Source: an uncultured Bacteroidales bacterium (GTDB lineage Bacteria > Bacteroidota > Bacteroidia > Bacteroidales > Bacteroidaceae). From it: a DNA stretch of 34,554 nucleotides. Location of the stretch: assembly GCA_902801485.1 (NCBI GenBank), contig CADCIP010000034.1:1-34554 (forward strand), given 5' to 3'. The notes beneath the pieces are model-generated. The model did not search any database. It was not told the DNA's origin and saw only the letters and a program-made list of their open reading frames with translations. The position numbers were made by a program, and so were the translations under genes. Below, piece after piece: positions 17,119 to 25,469 of the stretch (positions are counted from its first letter, which is position 1; each line of letters starts with the position of its first letter).

Positions 17119-20040
17119 ATGGTGAAAGGTATGTTTTTCAGGGCGGTTGTTTTTTTGTTTCTTTTTTGCTCGTTTAGCTTTGATTGCAATGCGCAGCGGA
17201 GAAGAAAAGAAAAAACGCCTTTAGCTATATACTTTGAAAATTACCAGAATCCGAGTTTCTCATCTGCCGATAAAATAAAGATAGAAGATCTGGATATAAA
17301 CAATGAGGAAAAAAGATATGCCATCTATCTGAATGATGCCTTTAAATCCCAGCCTTTCACCCCTTCTCTTGTTCAACGTATTTATGAAGATGTACGCCGA
17401 ACATTAGAAACGCCCTATAATACTTACAAGATTGTCATCTATGCCCAAGATGTTCCCATTGAGCAGTTGATTCCTATTAACCTGCTCTCTGAACGCGACA
17501 GCATGAGAGTATATAGGAAAAACCCCTATAAAGGTAATTCGTGGGTTTCGCCCGTTAACCTCCCTTACTCTATTAATCAAGGATTAAAGGGCAGGCACTT
17601 ATGTGTATGGGCCAGTCATGGTAAATATTATAATGTAAAGAATGGGGAATGGATTTTCCAGCGACCCTATTTGTATTGTACCACCGAGGATTTATTTACG
17701 CAGAGTTTTGTCGTTCCATACCTGATTCCCATGTTGGAGAATGCTGGAGCCATTGTTTTTACGCCTCGCGAACGTGATTGGCAAAAGAATGAGGTGATCG
17801 TTGACAATGATATGGCCGAAACAGAAGGTTCTTATGTTGAGAATAATTCCAAGTTTGAATGGACAAGTGCTCCCGAAGGGTTCCGAAAAACGCATGATGT
17901 TTATACTGATAAGCAAAACCCTTTCTCAGAGGGAACCTACAGACTGATTGAAGCTACTAATAGCAAGCGCCAACAAAGTTCTGCCATCTGGATTCCTGAT
18001 ATTAAGGAAAGTGGAGATTATGCAGTTTACGTTTCATACAAGACCTTACCTAACAGTGTAAGTGATGCTGCTTATACTATTGTACATCAAGGAGTTGCCA
18101 CAAGTTATAAAGTAAACCAGCAAATGGGTGGAGGAACGTGGGTTTACCTAGGAACGTTTCATTTTGATATTGGAAGATCCGAGCGTAATTGCATTTATCT
18201 GACTAACTATAGCTCATATCGTGGTGTCGTTTCGGCAGATGCTGTCAGACTGGGAGGTGGAATGAGTAATATTGCCAGAAGTGACACCCTTATGAATAAT
18301 CCTCTCATGCAGAGCGGATTGGCCCGTTGTCTGGAAGGTGCACGTTATACGGCCCAATGGTCGGGCTTCCCTTATGAAGTATATTCCAGAGATGGTGCCG
18401 ACGATTATTCCGATGATATAAGGTCGCGTTCTAACATTCAGAATTATCTGGCTCGTGGTAGTGCTTATCTTCCTGGAGACAGCGGCCTGTGTGTGCCTCT
18501 TGAGCTAAGTCTGGCTGTTCATAGCGATGCAGGATTCAGGAAAGATAATTCCTATATAGGAACACTTGGCATTTATACAACGGGTTTTTATGAAAATACT
18601 ACTGGTGCAGGTCTTTCCAGACTCACTAGTCGCGATTTGGCTGATATGGTAATGACACAGGTTACTAACGACCTAACCCTAACCTATGGGAGTTGGAACC
18701 GCAGACAGTTGTACGACAAGAACTATGGGGAAACACGTGATCCTCAAGTTCCTGCCATGATACTTGAAATGTTGAGTCATCAGAATTGGCAAGATATGCG
18801 TATGGCACATGACCCGACATTCAAGTTTACAATGGCCAGAGCCATCTACAAAGGTGTTCTAAAATATCTAAATATTGTACATCAGAATACTGATTTTTGC
18901 GTTCAGCCACTCCCAGTTAAGAATCTATCGGCTATAGTAAATTCTTATAACAACGAGGTCTGCCTAAGTTGGATGCCAACAGATGACAAGTTAGAACCCT
19001 CTGCGAGACCAACACATTATATTATTTATACCAGTGCTGGAGATAAAGGATTCGACAACGGTTTATTGGTATCTGCCAATGAGACGTCCGTAACCTTATC
19101 TATAGAACCAAAAATCTTATATCGCTATAAGGTTTGTGCCATTAATGAAGGAGGACGAAGCATGTCGAATCAAGAAGTCTGTGCCTATCTTTCTTCCCCT
19201 GAAAGCAAGAACATTCTTATGGTAGATGGATTTAACCGAATAGCCGGTCCATTACCTATTGACAACGATTCGCTTCGCGGATTTAGATTAGACATTGACC
19301 CTGGTATCATTGATATTAAGTCGCCCGTGTATTGCGGATATCAGTATATATTCAGTAAGAATTCGTGGAACACTATAGGTGAAAGCGGATATGAATTGGA
19401 AGGTATGATACTTGCCGGTAACACACATGATTACAGTACACAATATGCAAAGGATATTATATCTGGTGGATTGAGCTTGAATATAAGCAGTTGTGTTTCT
19501 TCGTCTCTTCCTACGCTCAATACAACCCCTTTCCATCTGATAAATCTGATATTCGGCGCTCAGAAATATGATGGATATAGCCTATGCAATTACAAGACTT
19601 TTACACCTGAACTTATGTCTGCCATTTCTAATTATGCAAAAAATGGTGGAAATTTATTGCTTAGTGGCGCTTTTGTCGGATCTGATATGCAAACACCGGA
19701 AGAAAGAATGTTTACAAGAAACGTCTTTAAGTATAATTACGAGCAATCTTTACAATTAGACAATGTGACAAGTATTGACGGAATGAACACGAGTGTTCAA
19801 ATTTATCATAATCCTAACGAATCTCATTACTGGGTTCGAACAGCCGATATTCTGCGTGGAACAGAAGAGTCTTTCTGTACCATGCTTTACAAACAAACAG
19901 ATTTACCTTCTGCAATTGCATATCAGGGTAAAGACAGAAGAGCACTCTCTTTTGGCTTTCCGTTAGAATGTATTACAGAAGAGCCGGTACGGCAAAGCAT
20001 AATAAACGCATCTGTTTTATTTTTATTAAGTAACAATTAA
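17119..20040 (+). CDS. Large secreted amidase/golvesin-domain protein
   Basis: 973 aa with signal peptide (1-25, ending CNA). The region about 150-215 (CVWASHGKYYN, ENAGAIVFTPRERDW) and the region about 405-570 (VPLELSLAVHSDAGF, MILEMLSHQNWQDM) together look like one Amidase_3-type N-acetylmuramoyl-L-alanine amidase fold, with H and E residues placed as possible zinc ligands. Between them lies a golvesin C-terminal-like beta domain (about 225-380, DYAVYVSYKTLPNSVSDAAY... GVVSADAVRLGGG). A fibronectin-III-like segment (about 595-690) and a C-terminal Rossmann-like domain (NGGNLLLSGAFVG) follow. Probably an envelope or secreted enzyme acting on peptidoglycan or glycan; often annotated as xanthan lyase-like. 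Assignments are from motif reading. Confidence 0.75.
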   Translation: MVKGMFFRAVVFLFLFCSFSFDCNAQRRRKEKTPLAIYFENYQNPSFSSADKIKIEDLDINNEEKRYAIYLNDAFKSQPFTPSLVQRIYEDVRRTLETPYNTYKIVIYAQDVPIEQLIPINLLSERDSMRVYRKNPYKGNSWVSPVNLPYSINQGLKGRHLCVWASHGKYYNVKNGEWIFQRPYLYCTTEDLFTQSFVVPYLIPMLENAGAIVFTPRERDWQKNEVIVDNDMAETEGSYVENNSKFEWTSAPEGFRKTHDVYTDKQNPFSEGTYRLIEATNSKRQQSSAIWIPDIKESGDYAVYVSYKTLPNSVSDAAYTIVHQGVATSYKVNQQMGGGTWVYLGTFHFDIGRSERNCIYLTNYSSYRGVVSADAVRLGGGMSNIARSDTLMNNPLMQSGLARCLEGARYTAQWSGFPYEVYSRDGADDYSDDIRSRSNIQNYLARGSAYLPGDSGLCVPLELSLAVHSDAGFRKDNSYIGTLGIYTTGFYENTTGAGLSRLTSRDLADMVMTQVTNDLTLTYGSWNRRQLYDKNYGETRDPQVPAMILEMLSHQNWQDMRMAHDPTFKFTMARAIYKGVLKYLNIVHQNTDFCVQPLPVKNLSAIVNSYNNEVCLSWMPTDDKLEPSARPTHYIIYTSAGDKGFDNGLLVSANETSVTLSIEPKILYRYKVCAINEGGRSMSNQEVCAYLSSPESKNILMVDGFNRIAGPLPIDNDSLRGFRLDIDPGIIDIKSPVYCGYQYIFSKNSWNTIGESGYELEGMILAGNTHDYSTQYAKDIISGGLSLNISSCVSSSLPTLNTTPFHLINLIFGAQKYDGYSLCNYKTFTPELMSAISNYAKNGGNLLLSGAFVGSDMQTPEERMFTRNVFKYNYEQSLQLDNVTSIDGMNTSVQIYHNPNESHYWVRTADILRGTEESFCTMLYKQTDLPSAIAYQGKDRRALSFGFPLECITEEPVRQSIINASVLFLLSNN

Positions 20041-20391
20041 ATGAAAAATAATATGTATAAGATTATCTGTAATATGAAAGCTTCTCGAACTATGGAAATA
20101 ACAGAGATGCAACTACAGACAATAGAAAAGTATTCGCTTTTCAATGAATTGCTGGATAGCAATGGCATTGTTGATGAAAGTGTATTAGAGAAACTTAGAC
20201 TTAATGTCCGTTCACTTCTTGAATCACATTTATCCGATGCCGATTTGTTGGATTTGTGCCAGAATGTAATTTTCCACAACAACATGAAGTGTTTTGGCCT
20301 TCATCAGCTGATTCTGCTTTATATCGATTGGGAAAAAGCTCAACTGGATGCACTTAAACCCACGCTCAAGGAAGGTATCGCAGAAGAGTAA
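20041..20391 (+). CDS. Hypothetical protein, up to 116 aa
   Basis: The ATG at 20041 directly follows the stop of the large secreted gene (TAAATG). Other in-frame Met codons at residues 5, 12 and 18 (MEITEMQLQ) are possible starts; the segment from MEITEM onward looks the most protein-like. Helical, acidic and Leu-rich (SLLESHLSDADLLDLCQNV), without a signal or membrane segment. No family recognised. The close packing argues it is real and cotranscribed with its neighbours. Confidence 0.72.
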   Translation: MKNNMYKIICNMKASRTMEITEMQLQTIEKYSLFNELLDSNGIVDESVLEKLRLNVRSLLESHLSDADLLDLCQNVIFHNNMKCFGLHQLILLYIDWEKAQLDALKPTLKEGIAEE

Positions 20392-20403
20392 TCTGTGGGA
20401 TTA

Positions 20404-22296
20404 ATGGAACATAAGTTGTCCGACTGGCTGCCTACTACCCGTAAAGAGATGGAACTTCGCGGGTGGGATTGTGCTGATGTAATACTCTTCAGCGCAGATG
20501 CATACGTAGACCATCCTTCCTTTGGTGCCGCTGTCATAGGCAGGCTGCTAGAGGCTGAAGGGTTGCGTGTTTGCATTGTACCCCAGCCAGACTGGCATGG
20601 TGACTTCCGTGATTTCAAGAAACTGGGCAGACCACGGCTTTGGTTTGGCATTGCTCCAGGCTGTATGGACAGCATGGTTAACAAATATACAGCTGCCAGA
20701 CGCTTAAGAAGCGAGGATGCCTATAGTCCTGATGGCAGGCACGATCTCAGGCCAGAATATCCTACAATTGTCTATTCCCGTATTCTCAGGCAACTCTTTC
20801 CCGATGTTCCTATTGTTTTGGGTGGTATAGAGGCCAGTTTGCGTCGGGTCATGCATTACGATTACTGGAAAGATCGGTTTATGCCCAGTATTCTAATAGA
20901 TAGCGGGGCAGATATCATCACATACGGAATGGGTGAGAAACCCACCATGCAACTTTCCAATCTGCTTTCAGAAGCATTGACCAATTATCATCCAGCCCTG
21001 TATTACGATGAGAATGGCGAAGCGTTTGTAACGCATGAGACCTTCCGTGATGTTATCCAGAAGCAGAATACTGTACCACAGACGGTATCCATTTATGACT
21101 ATCATGAGATTCCCGGTGGAATCCGGAAGGATGATATTGTGCTGCACAGTTATGAGGACTGTTTGTCTAACCTAAAACTCCATGCCGAGAACTTTCGTCA
21201 TGTTGAGGAAGAAAGCAATAAACTAAAGGCTCAACGGCTCTTGCAGGAGACTAAGGGGAAATGGGTGGTAGTTAATCCGCCTTTCCCTCCTTTAACTCAG
21301 GAAGAGCTGGATCATAGCTTCGACCTTCCTTACACCCGTCTGCCCCATCCTAAATATAATGGTAAGCGTATTCCTGCCTACGATATGATAAAGTTCAGTG
21401 TCAACCTTCATCGTGGATGTTTTGGCGGATGTGCTTTCTGTACCATTAGTGCACATCAGGGAAAGTTTATCATGAGTCGTTCCAAGGAGAGCATCCTCCG
21501 TGAGGTTCGTCAGATTGCTAAGCAACCTGACTTCAAGGGCTACCTTAGCGACTTAGGCGGCCCCAGTGCCAATATGTATATGATGCACGGTAAGAACCCC
21601 AAGGCCTGTGCCGTATGTAAGCGTCCCTCGTGTATTCATCCACAGATATGCCCCAACCTGAATGGCGATCACCGTCCCCTCCTCGAAATATACAGAGAGG
21701 TGGATAAGATACGCAATATCAAGAAAAGCTTTATCGGTAGTGGAGTAAGATATGACCTTCTGCTACACGATTGGCAGGATGAAACACTGAACCGGGCTGC
21801 CAGGGATTATACGCGCGAACTGATTGTACATCATGTAAGCGGAAGACTGAAGGTAGCACCAGAACATACATCCGACCATGTTTTGGAGATAATGCGCAAA
21901 CCCTCTTTCCGTCTGTTTCATCAGTTTAAGAAAGTGTTTGATGATATCTGCCGCCAGGAACATCTTCCCCAGCAGATAATACCTTATTTTATAAGTAGCC
22001 ACCCTGGTTGCCATGCGCAGGATATGGCTGAACTGGCTATAGAGACCAAGAATATGGACTTCCAGCTCGAGCAAGTGCAGGATTTCACCCCCACTCCGCT
22101 CACAGTAGCTACCACATGTTGGGCTACTGGTTATCACCCGTACACATTGCAGCCTATCTTCTCTGCCAAAACACCGAAGGACAAGCAGCAGCAACGCATG
22201 TTCTTCTTCTGGTACAAGAAGGAGGAACGCCGTAATATAGAACAATATCTTAAACAGATAAAACGATTAGATCTCCTAAAACGATTATTTAAATAA
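20404..22296 (+). CDS. YgiQ-family radical SAM protein
   Basis: 630 aa from the ATG at 20404 (MEHKLSDWLPTTRKEME, matching the usual YgiQ N-terminus); a GTG at 20395 is also in frame. The N-terminal domain carries FSADAYVDHPSFGAAVIGRLLE. The radical SAM cluster is C339-x3-C343-x2-C346 (HRGCFGGCAFC), and a second Cys-rich loop (KACAVCKRPSCIHPQIC) follows, as is typical of the family. The substrate of YgiQ proteins is not known. Last gene of the + strand packed group. Confidence 0.93.
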   Translation: MEHKLSDWLPTTRKEMELRGWDCADVILFSADAYVDHPSFGAAVIGRLLEAEGLRVCIVPQPDWHGDFRDFKKLGRPRLWFGIAPGCMDSMVNKYTAARRLRSEDAYSPDGRHDLRPEYPTIVYSRILRQLFPDVPIVLGGIEASLRRVMHYDYWKDRFMPSILIDSGADIITYGMGEKPTMQLSNLLSEALTNYHPALYYDENGEAFVTHETFRDVIQKQNTVPQTVSIYDYHEIPGGIRKDDIVLHSYEDCLSNLKLHAENFRHVEEESNKLKAQRLLQETKGKWVVVNPPFPPLTQEELDHSFDLPYTRLPHPKYNGKRIPAYDMIKFSVNLHRGCFGGCAFCTISAHQGKFIMSRSKESILREVRQIAKQPDFKGYLSDLGGPSANMYMMHGKNPKACAVCKRPSCIHPQICPNLNGDHRPLLEIYREVDKIRNIKKSFIGSGVRYDLLLHDWQDETLNRAARDYTRELIVHHVSGRLKVAPEHTSDHVLEIMRKPSFRLFHQFKKVFDDICRQEHLPQQIIPYFISSHPGCHAQDMAELAIETKNMDFQLEQVQDFTPTPLTVATTCWATGYHPYTLQPIFSAKTPKDKQQQRMFFFWYKKEERRNIEQYLKQIKRLDLLKRLFK

Positions 22297-22473
22297 CGTT
22301 AACCCTAACCCTAACGCTAACCCATCAGCCCAATAGGCCCCATAAGACTCATAAACAGTAAACGATAAACAGTAAACTCATAAACAGTAAACTCATAAAC
22401 AGTAAACTCATAAACAGTAAACTCATAAACAGTAAACTCATAAACGGTAAACAATAAACTAAAATACATAATT
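22297..22473 (+). repeat. Telomere-like block and 15-bp tandem array
   Basis: Directly after the ygiQ stop are TAACCCTAACCCTAACGCTAAC (22299-22320) and a CCCATCAGCCCAATAGGCCC segment. Seven copies of CTCATAAACAGTAAA then run from 22348 to 22451; the second copy is a 14-bp CG variant and the last has CGGTAAA. A degenerate ATAAACTAAAA tail leads to the DUF4494 ATG. No TAnnTTTG promoter is seen in this 177-nt gap. Copy number likely varies between strains. Confidence 0.9.
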
Positions 22474-22941
22474 ATGACAGAATGGTTTGAATGCAAGGTT
22501 AAATATGACAAGACCATGGAAGATGGCCTTATTAAGTCAGTAACAGAAACCTATTTGGTGGATGCCATCAGTTTTACTGAGGCAGAAAAGCGTTTTATCG
22601 ATGAGATAGAACCCTTCATGGCAGGTGAGTTCGTTGTTTCAGACATCAAGCGTGCCCGCCTTTCCGAAGTAATGGAAAGCGAAGACCTTACAGATGATAA
22701 ATGGTTCAAGGCACGTGTAGCTTTTATAACCCTTGATGAGAAGAAAGGTACCGAGAAGCGTATCGTTCAGTCAATCCTGATACAAGCCAAGGATTTCCGC
22801 ACTTCACTCAAGAACCTGGATAAAGGTATGCACGGAACACTTGGTGACTGGGTTATAGTTTCTATTACAGAAACCAAGATTATGGACATTTTCAAATCAA
22901 AGCCAGATGAAGAACCCATCGCAGATAATCAAGGAGATTAA
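22474..22941 (+). CDS. DUF4494 family protein
   Basis: 155 aa, cytoplasmic-looking, mixed alpha/beta. Contains MTEWFECKVKYDKTMEDG, VTETYLVDAISFTEAEKRF and a second half beginning WFKARVAFITLDEKKGTEKR, which reads as a weak internal repeat of the first (WFECKV/WFKARV). Such proteins are conserved next to YggS-type genes in Bacteroidales; function unknown. The 3' end overlaps the next gene by 35 nt. No promoter is visible in the tandem repeat upstream. Confidence 0.85.
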   Translation: MTEWFECKVKYDKTMEDGLIKSVTETYLVDAISFTEAEKRFIDEIEPFMAGEFVVSDIKRARLSEVMESEDLTDDKWFKARVAFITLDEKKGTEKRIVQSILIQAKDFRTSLKNLDKGMHGTLGDWVIVSITETKIMDIFKSKPDEEPIADNQGD

Positions 22942-23578
22942 GCAGACTCTCCCACCCTATGTCCAGCTGGTGGCCGTAAGCAAGTTTCACCCTGCCAGTA
23001 TGATAGAGGAAGCCTATGCTGGCGGACATAGAATGTTTGGTGAGAGTCATGTACAGGAACTTCAGCAGAAATACGAGGTGCTGCCCAAGGATATTGAGTG
23101 GCACTTCATAGGTCACCTTCAGACAAACAAGGTAAAGTATATTGCCCCATACGTTCGTCTTATCCATGCCGTTGATACCCATAAGCTTTTGGAGGAGATT
23201 AACAAGCAAGCCCAGAAGTGTAACCGCATTATCGACTGCCTGCTGGAGCTGCACATTGCTCAGGAAGAGACCAAATATGGCTTTTCTGCCGATGAAATGT
23301 ACAATTATGTAAAGCAGGGTGAATGGCGCCAGTTGGAGAACGTTCGTATTTGCGGTCTGATGTGTATGGCCAGTAATGTTGAGGATGAGGCTCAGATAGC
23401 CAACGAGTTCAATCAGGCAGAAACGTTATTCCGAAGGCTCAAGCAGGAATTCTTTGCCCAGCAGGATTCTTTCTCCATACGTTCATGGGGTATGAGTGAC
23501 GACTATCCTATTGCCGTAGAAAATGGCAGTAATATGATTCGTGTTGGCAGCAAGATATTTGGTCCAAGAGTATATTAA
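22907..23578 (+). CDS. YggS/PLPBP family pyridoxal-phosphate homeostasis protein
   Basis: 223 aa. The PLP-binding Lys is in LVAVSKFHP (K26). Other motifs: FGESHVQELQQK, WHFIGHLQTNKVKYI, GMSDDYPIAVENGSNMIRVGSKIFG. The family binds PLP without known catalysis and affects amino-acid and vitamin B6 balance. Translation begins at the ATG inside the DUF4494 gene (35-nt overlap in another frame), suggesting coupling. Confidence 0.94.
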   Translation: MKNPSQIIKEIKQTLPPYVQLVAVSKFHPASMIEEAYAGGHRMFGESHVQELQQKYEVLPKDIEWHFIGHLQTNKVKYIAPYVRLIHAVDTHKLLEEINKQAQKCNRIIDCLLELHIAQEETKYGFSADEMYNYVKQGEWRQLENVRICGLMCMASNVEDEAQIANEFNQAETLFRRLKQEFFAQQDSFSIRSWGMSDDYPIAVENGSNMIRVGSKIFGPRVY

Positions 23579-23594
23579 TTTCACATTTTCTTCG

Positions 23595-23680
23595 ATTTTG
23601 TGCAAAAAAATCGGTAATTTCTTGCAAAAACGGTAAACTTGCCCTACCTTTGTGCACAAATTTAAAGATTTTGTGCAAAT
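23595..23680 (+). promoter_or_regulatory. Promoter and candidate operators of the acyl-CoA ligase gene
   Basis: CTTG at 23621-23624, 20 nt, then TACCTTTG at 23645-23652 form a Bacteroidetes promoter. A perfect 12-bp palindrome TTTGTGCACAAA (23649-23660) overlaps the -7 and the start site. Half-site-like copies TTTTGTGCAAA occur at 23596 and 23669, and a weaker TTCTTGCAAAA at 23619. This looks like an operator set, but no regulator gene is nearby. Confidence 0.6.
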
Positions 23681-25355
23681 GGAGCAGATAGTAGTACCCT
23701 CATATAATCAGATAATACAGGAAAGCATTCAGAAGTACTGGGACCGCGATTCCATGTCTGATTACGGCCTGTTTACCTTCAAGTATAAAGATGTAGCAGA
23801 GATTATTGAGAAATTTCATATTCTCTATAGCGAACTCGGCATCCAGAAAGGAGAGAAAATAGCTATTTGCGGACGTAATCTGAGTCGGTGGGGAGCTGCC
23901 TTCTTCAGCATTATCACTTACGGAGCTGTTGCCGTTCCCATCCTGCACGAGTTTCATCCTTCGCAAATTCATGACATCGTAAATCACAGCGAAGCCCGCT
24001 TGCTGCTTGTAGGTGATAAAGTGTGGCCATCGCTTACAGCCAGTGAGATGCCCCAACTCGAAGGTATCATATCTCTGGCCGATTATAGCGTATTAAGCAG
24101 TAATACCGAGAATTTTGCTAAGGCCGATGCTTCCGTTAAAGACATCTATGCTCAGAAGCATCCCAATGGTCTTCAGCCTTCCGACCTTCATTATCACCGC
24201 GATGAGGCTGATGAGTTGGCCATCATCAACTATACCAGCGGTACTACCAGCAACAGTAAGGGCGTAATGCTCCCCTATCGTGCCTTGTGGAGTAATTATG
24301 ATTTTGCTGTTTCTGTTCTGGGAAATATCATTAAGCCAGGCGATAATGTGCTCTCAATGCTCCCCATGGCCCACATGTACGGAATGGCATTCGAGTTCAC
24401 TTTCGAGTTCATTTCCTGCATTCACATTCACTTCCTCACCAAGATGGCCTCTCCTACAGTCCTCATGCAGGCATTGGCCGAGGTGAAGCCCGTAATCTTG
24501 ATTGTTGTGCCCCTTATTATCGAAAAGGTAGTTCGCAAGGCTGTTCTTCCCAAGATCCAGACTCCTAAGATGCGAATCCTCATGAAGACGCCTATCGTTC
24601 GACATATTATAAAGAAGAAGATTTGCGATGGACTTACCAAAGCTCTAGGCGGTAACTTCTACGAGGTAATTATTGGAGGCGCAGCCCTTAATCAGGAAAT
24701 AGAAAAACTGCTGCATGACATTGGCTTCAGATATACCGTAGGCTATGGTGCTACAGAATGTGCTCCCATTATCACCTACGAGGATTATCATAAAATGGTA
24801 CCAGGCAGTTGTGGCAAGAATGTAATACATCAGGAATTGAAGATTCTCAGTCCTGACCCATTAAAGATTCCTGGCGAAATTCTTACACGTGGTTTGAATG
24901 TAATGCTTGGCTATTATAAGAATGAAGAGGCCACAAAAGCAACACTCGACAAGGATGGTTGGTATCATACAGGCGACCTTGGTGTTATGGATAAGAAAGG
25001 CAATGTCTTCATTAAAGGACGTAGCAAAAACATGCTGTTAGGTGCTAACGGACAGAATATCTATCCTGAGGAGATTGAAGACAAGCTCAGCAACATGAAG
25101 ATGGTAGCCGAGTGTGTAGTCATTCAGAAAGGTGACAAACTAGTGGGGCTGGTATATCCTGATCCTGACCAAATTAAGGCAGAGAAGCTAACAGATGAAG
25201 GGGTAGTTGAGTTAATGGAGCAAAATCGCAAAGACGTTAATCCACTCCTCCCTTCTTATGCTCAGCTTTCTGCCATTAAGATTATGAAACAGGAATTTGA
25301 GAAAACCCCTAAGAAAAGTATTAAGCGATTCCTATATGCCAATGAAGATGTCTAA
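23679..25355 (+). CDS. AMP-dependent acyl-CoA synthetase (long-chain fatty acid type)
   Basis: 558 aa from the ATG at 23679; the frame opens at a GTG (23652) that lies in the -7 element, so that start is excluded. Adenylation motifs: YTSGTTSNSKG (about 185-195), YGATECAPI, and GWYHTGDLGVMDKKGNVFIKGRSKNML. The C-terminal TPKKSIKRFLY holds the candidate catalytic Lys. The protein activates a carboxylic acid, probably a long-chain fatty acid, to acyl-CoA; length and motif wording fit the FadD-like class. It stands alone between its own promoter and a terminator. Confidence 0.9.
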   Translation: MEQIVVPSYNQIIQESIQKYWDRDSMSDYGLFTFKYKDVAEIIEKFHILYSELGIQKGEKIAICGRNLSRWGAAFFSIITYGAVAVPILHEFHPSQIHDIVNHSEARLLLVGDKVWPSLTASEMPQLEGIISLADYSVLSSNTENFAKADASVKDIYAQKHPNGLQPSDLHYHRDEADELAIINYTSGTTSNSKGVMLPYRALWSNYDFAVSVLGNIIKPGDNVLSMLPMAHMYGMAFEFTFEFISCIHIHFLTKMASPTVLMQALAEVKPVILIVVPLIIEKVVRKAVLPKIQTPKMRILMKTPIVRHIIKKKICDGLTKALGGNFYEVIIGGAALNQEIEKLLHDIGFRYTVGYGATECAPIITYEDYHKMVPGSCGKNVIHQELKILSPDPLKIPGEILTRGLNVMLGYYKNEEATKATLDKDGWYHTGDLGVMDKKGNVFIKGRSKNMLLGANGQNIYPEEIEDKLSNMKMVAECVVIQKGDKLVGLVYPDPDQIKAEKLTDEGVVELMEQNRKDVNPLLPSYAQLSAIKIMKQEFEKTPKKSIKRFLYANEDV

Positions 25356-25411
25356 AACAATTATATGATTTTTGTTTTTAGCTTTAGAAATTTTATTGTT
25401 GAATTAAGTAA

Positions 25412-25443
25412 AACAAGGCAAAACTTTACAGTTCTGCCTTGTT
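25412..25443. terminator. Bidirectional terminator between ligase and antiporter genes
   Basis: Nested stem AACAAGGCA (25412-25420) / TGCCTTGTT (25435-25443) continues inward through AACT/AGTT with one G-T pair, giving about 14 bp and a GTAA loop on the minus strand. TTTTA follows on the minus strand, so it best serves the minus-strand antiporter gene, and may serve the ligase gene too. Confidence 0.75.
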
Positions 25444-25469
25444 GGTTGTAGCAATAAAGTTATATTTTT

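Noticed and set aside
22348-22451. CRISPR array
   Set aside because: The 15-bp units are contiguous without unique spacers and no cas gene is present.
22317-22517. 66-aa minus-strand frame with repeated FTVYE
   Set aside because: It is the translation of the 15-bp tandem array; the repeat explains the open frame, and it overlaps the DUF4494 start.
23652-23678. GTG start for the acyl-CoA ligase
   Set aside because: The GTG begins in the last base of the -7 element, upstream of the probable transcription start.
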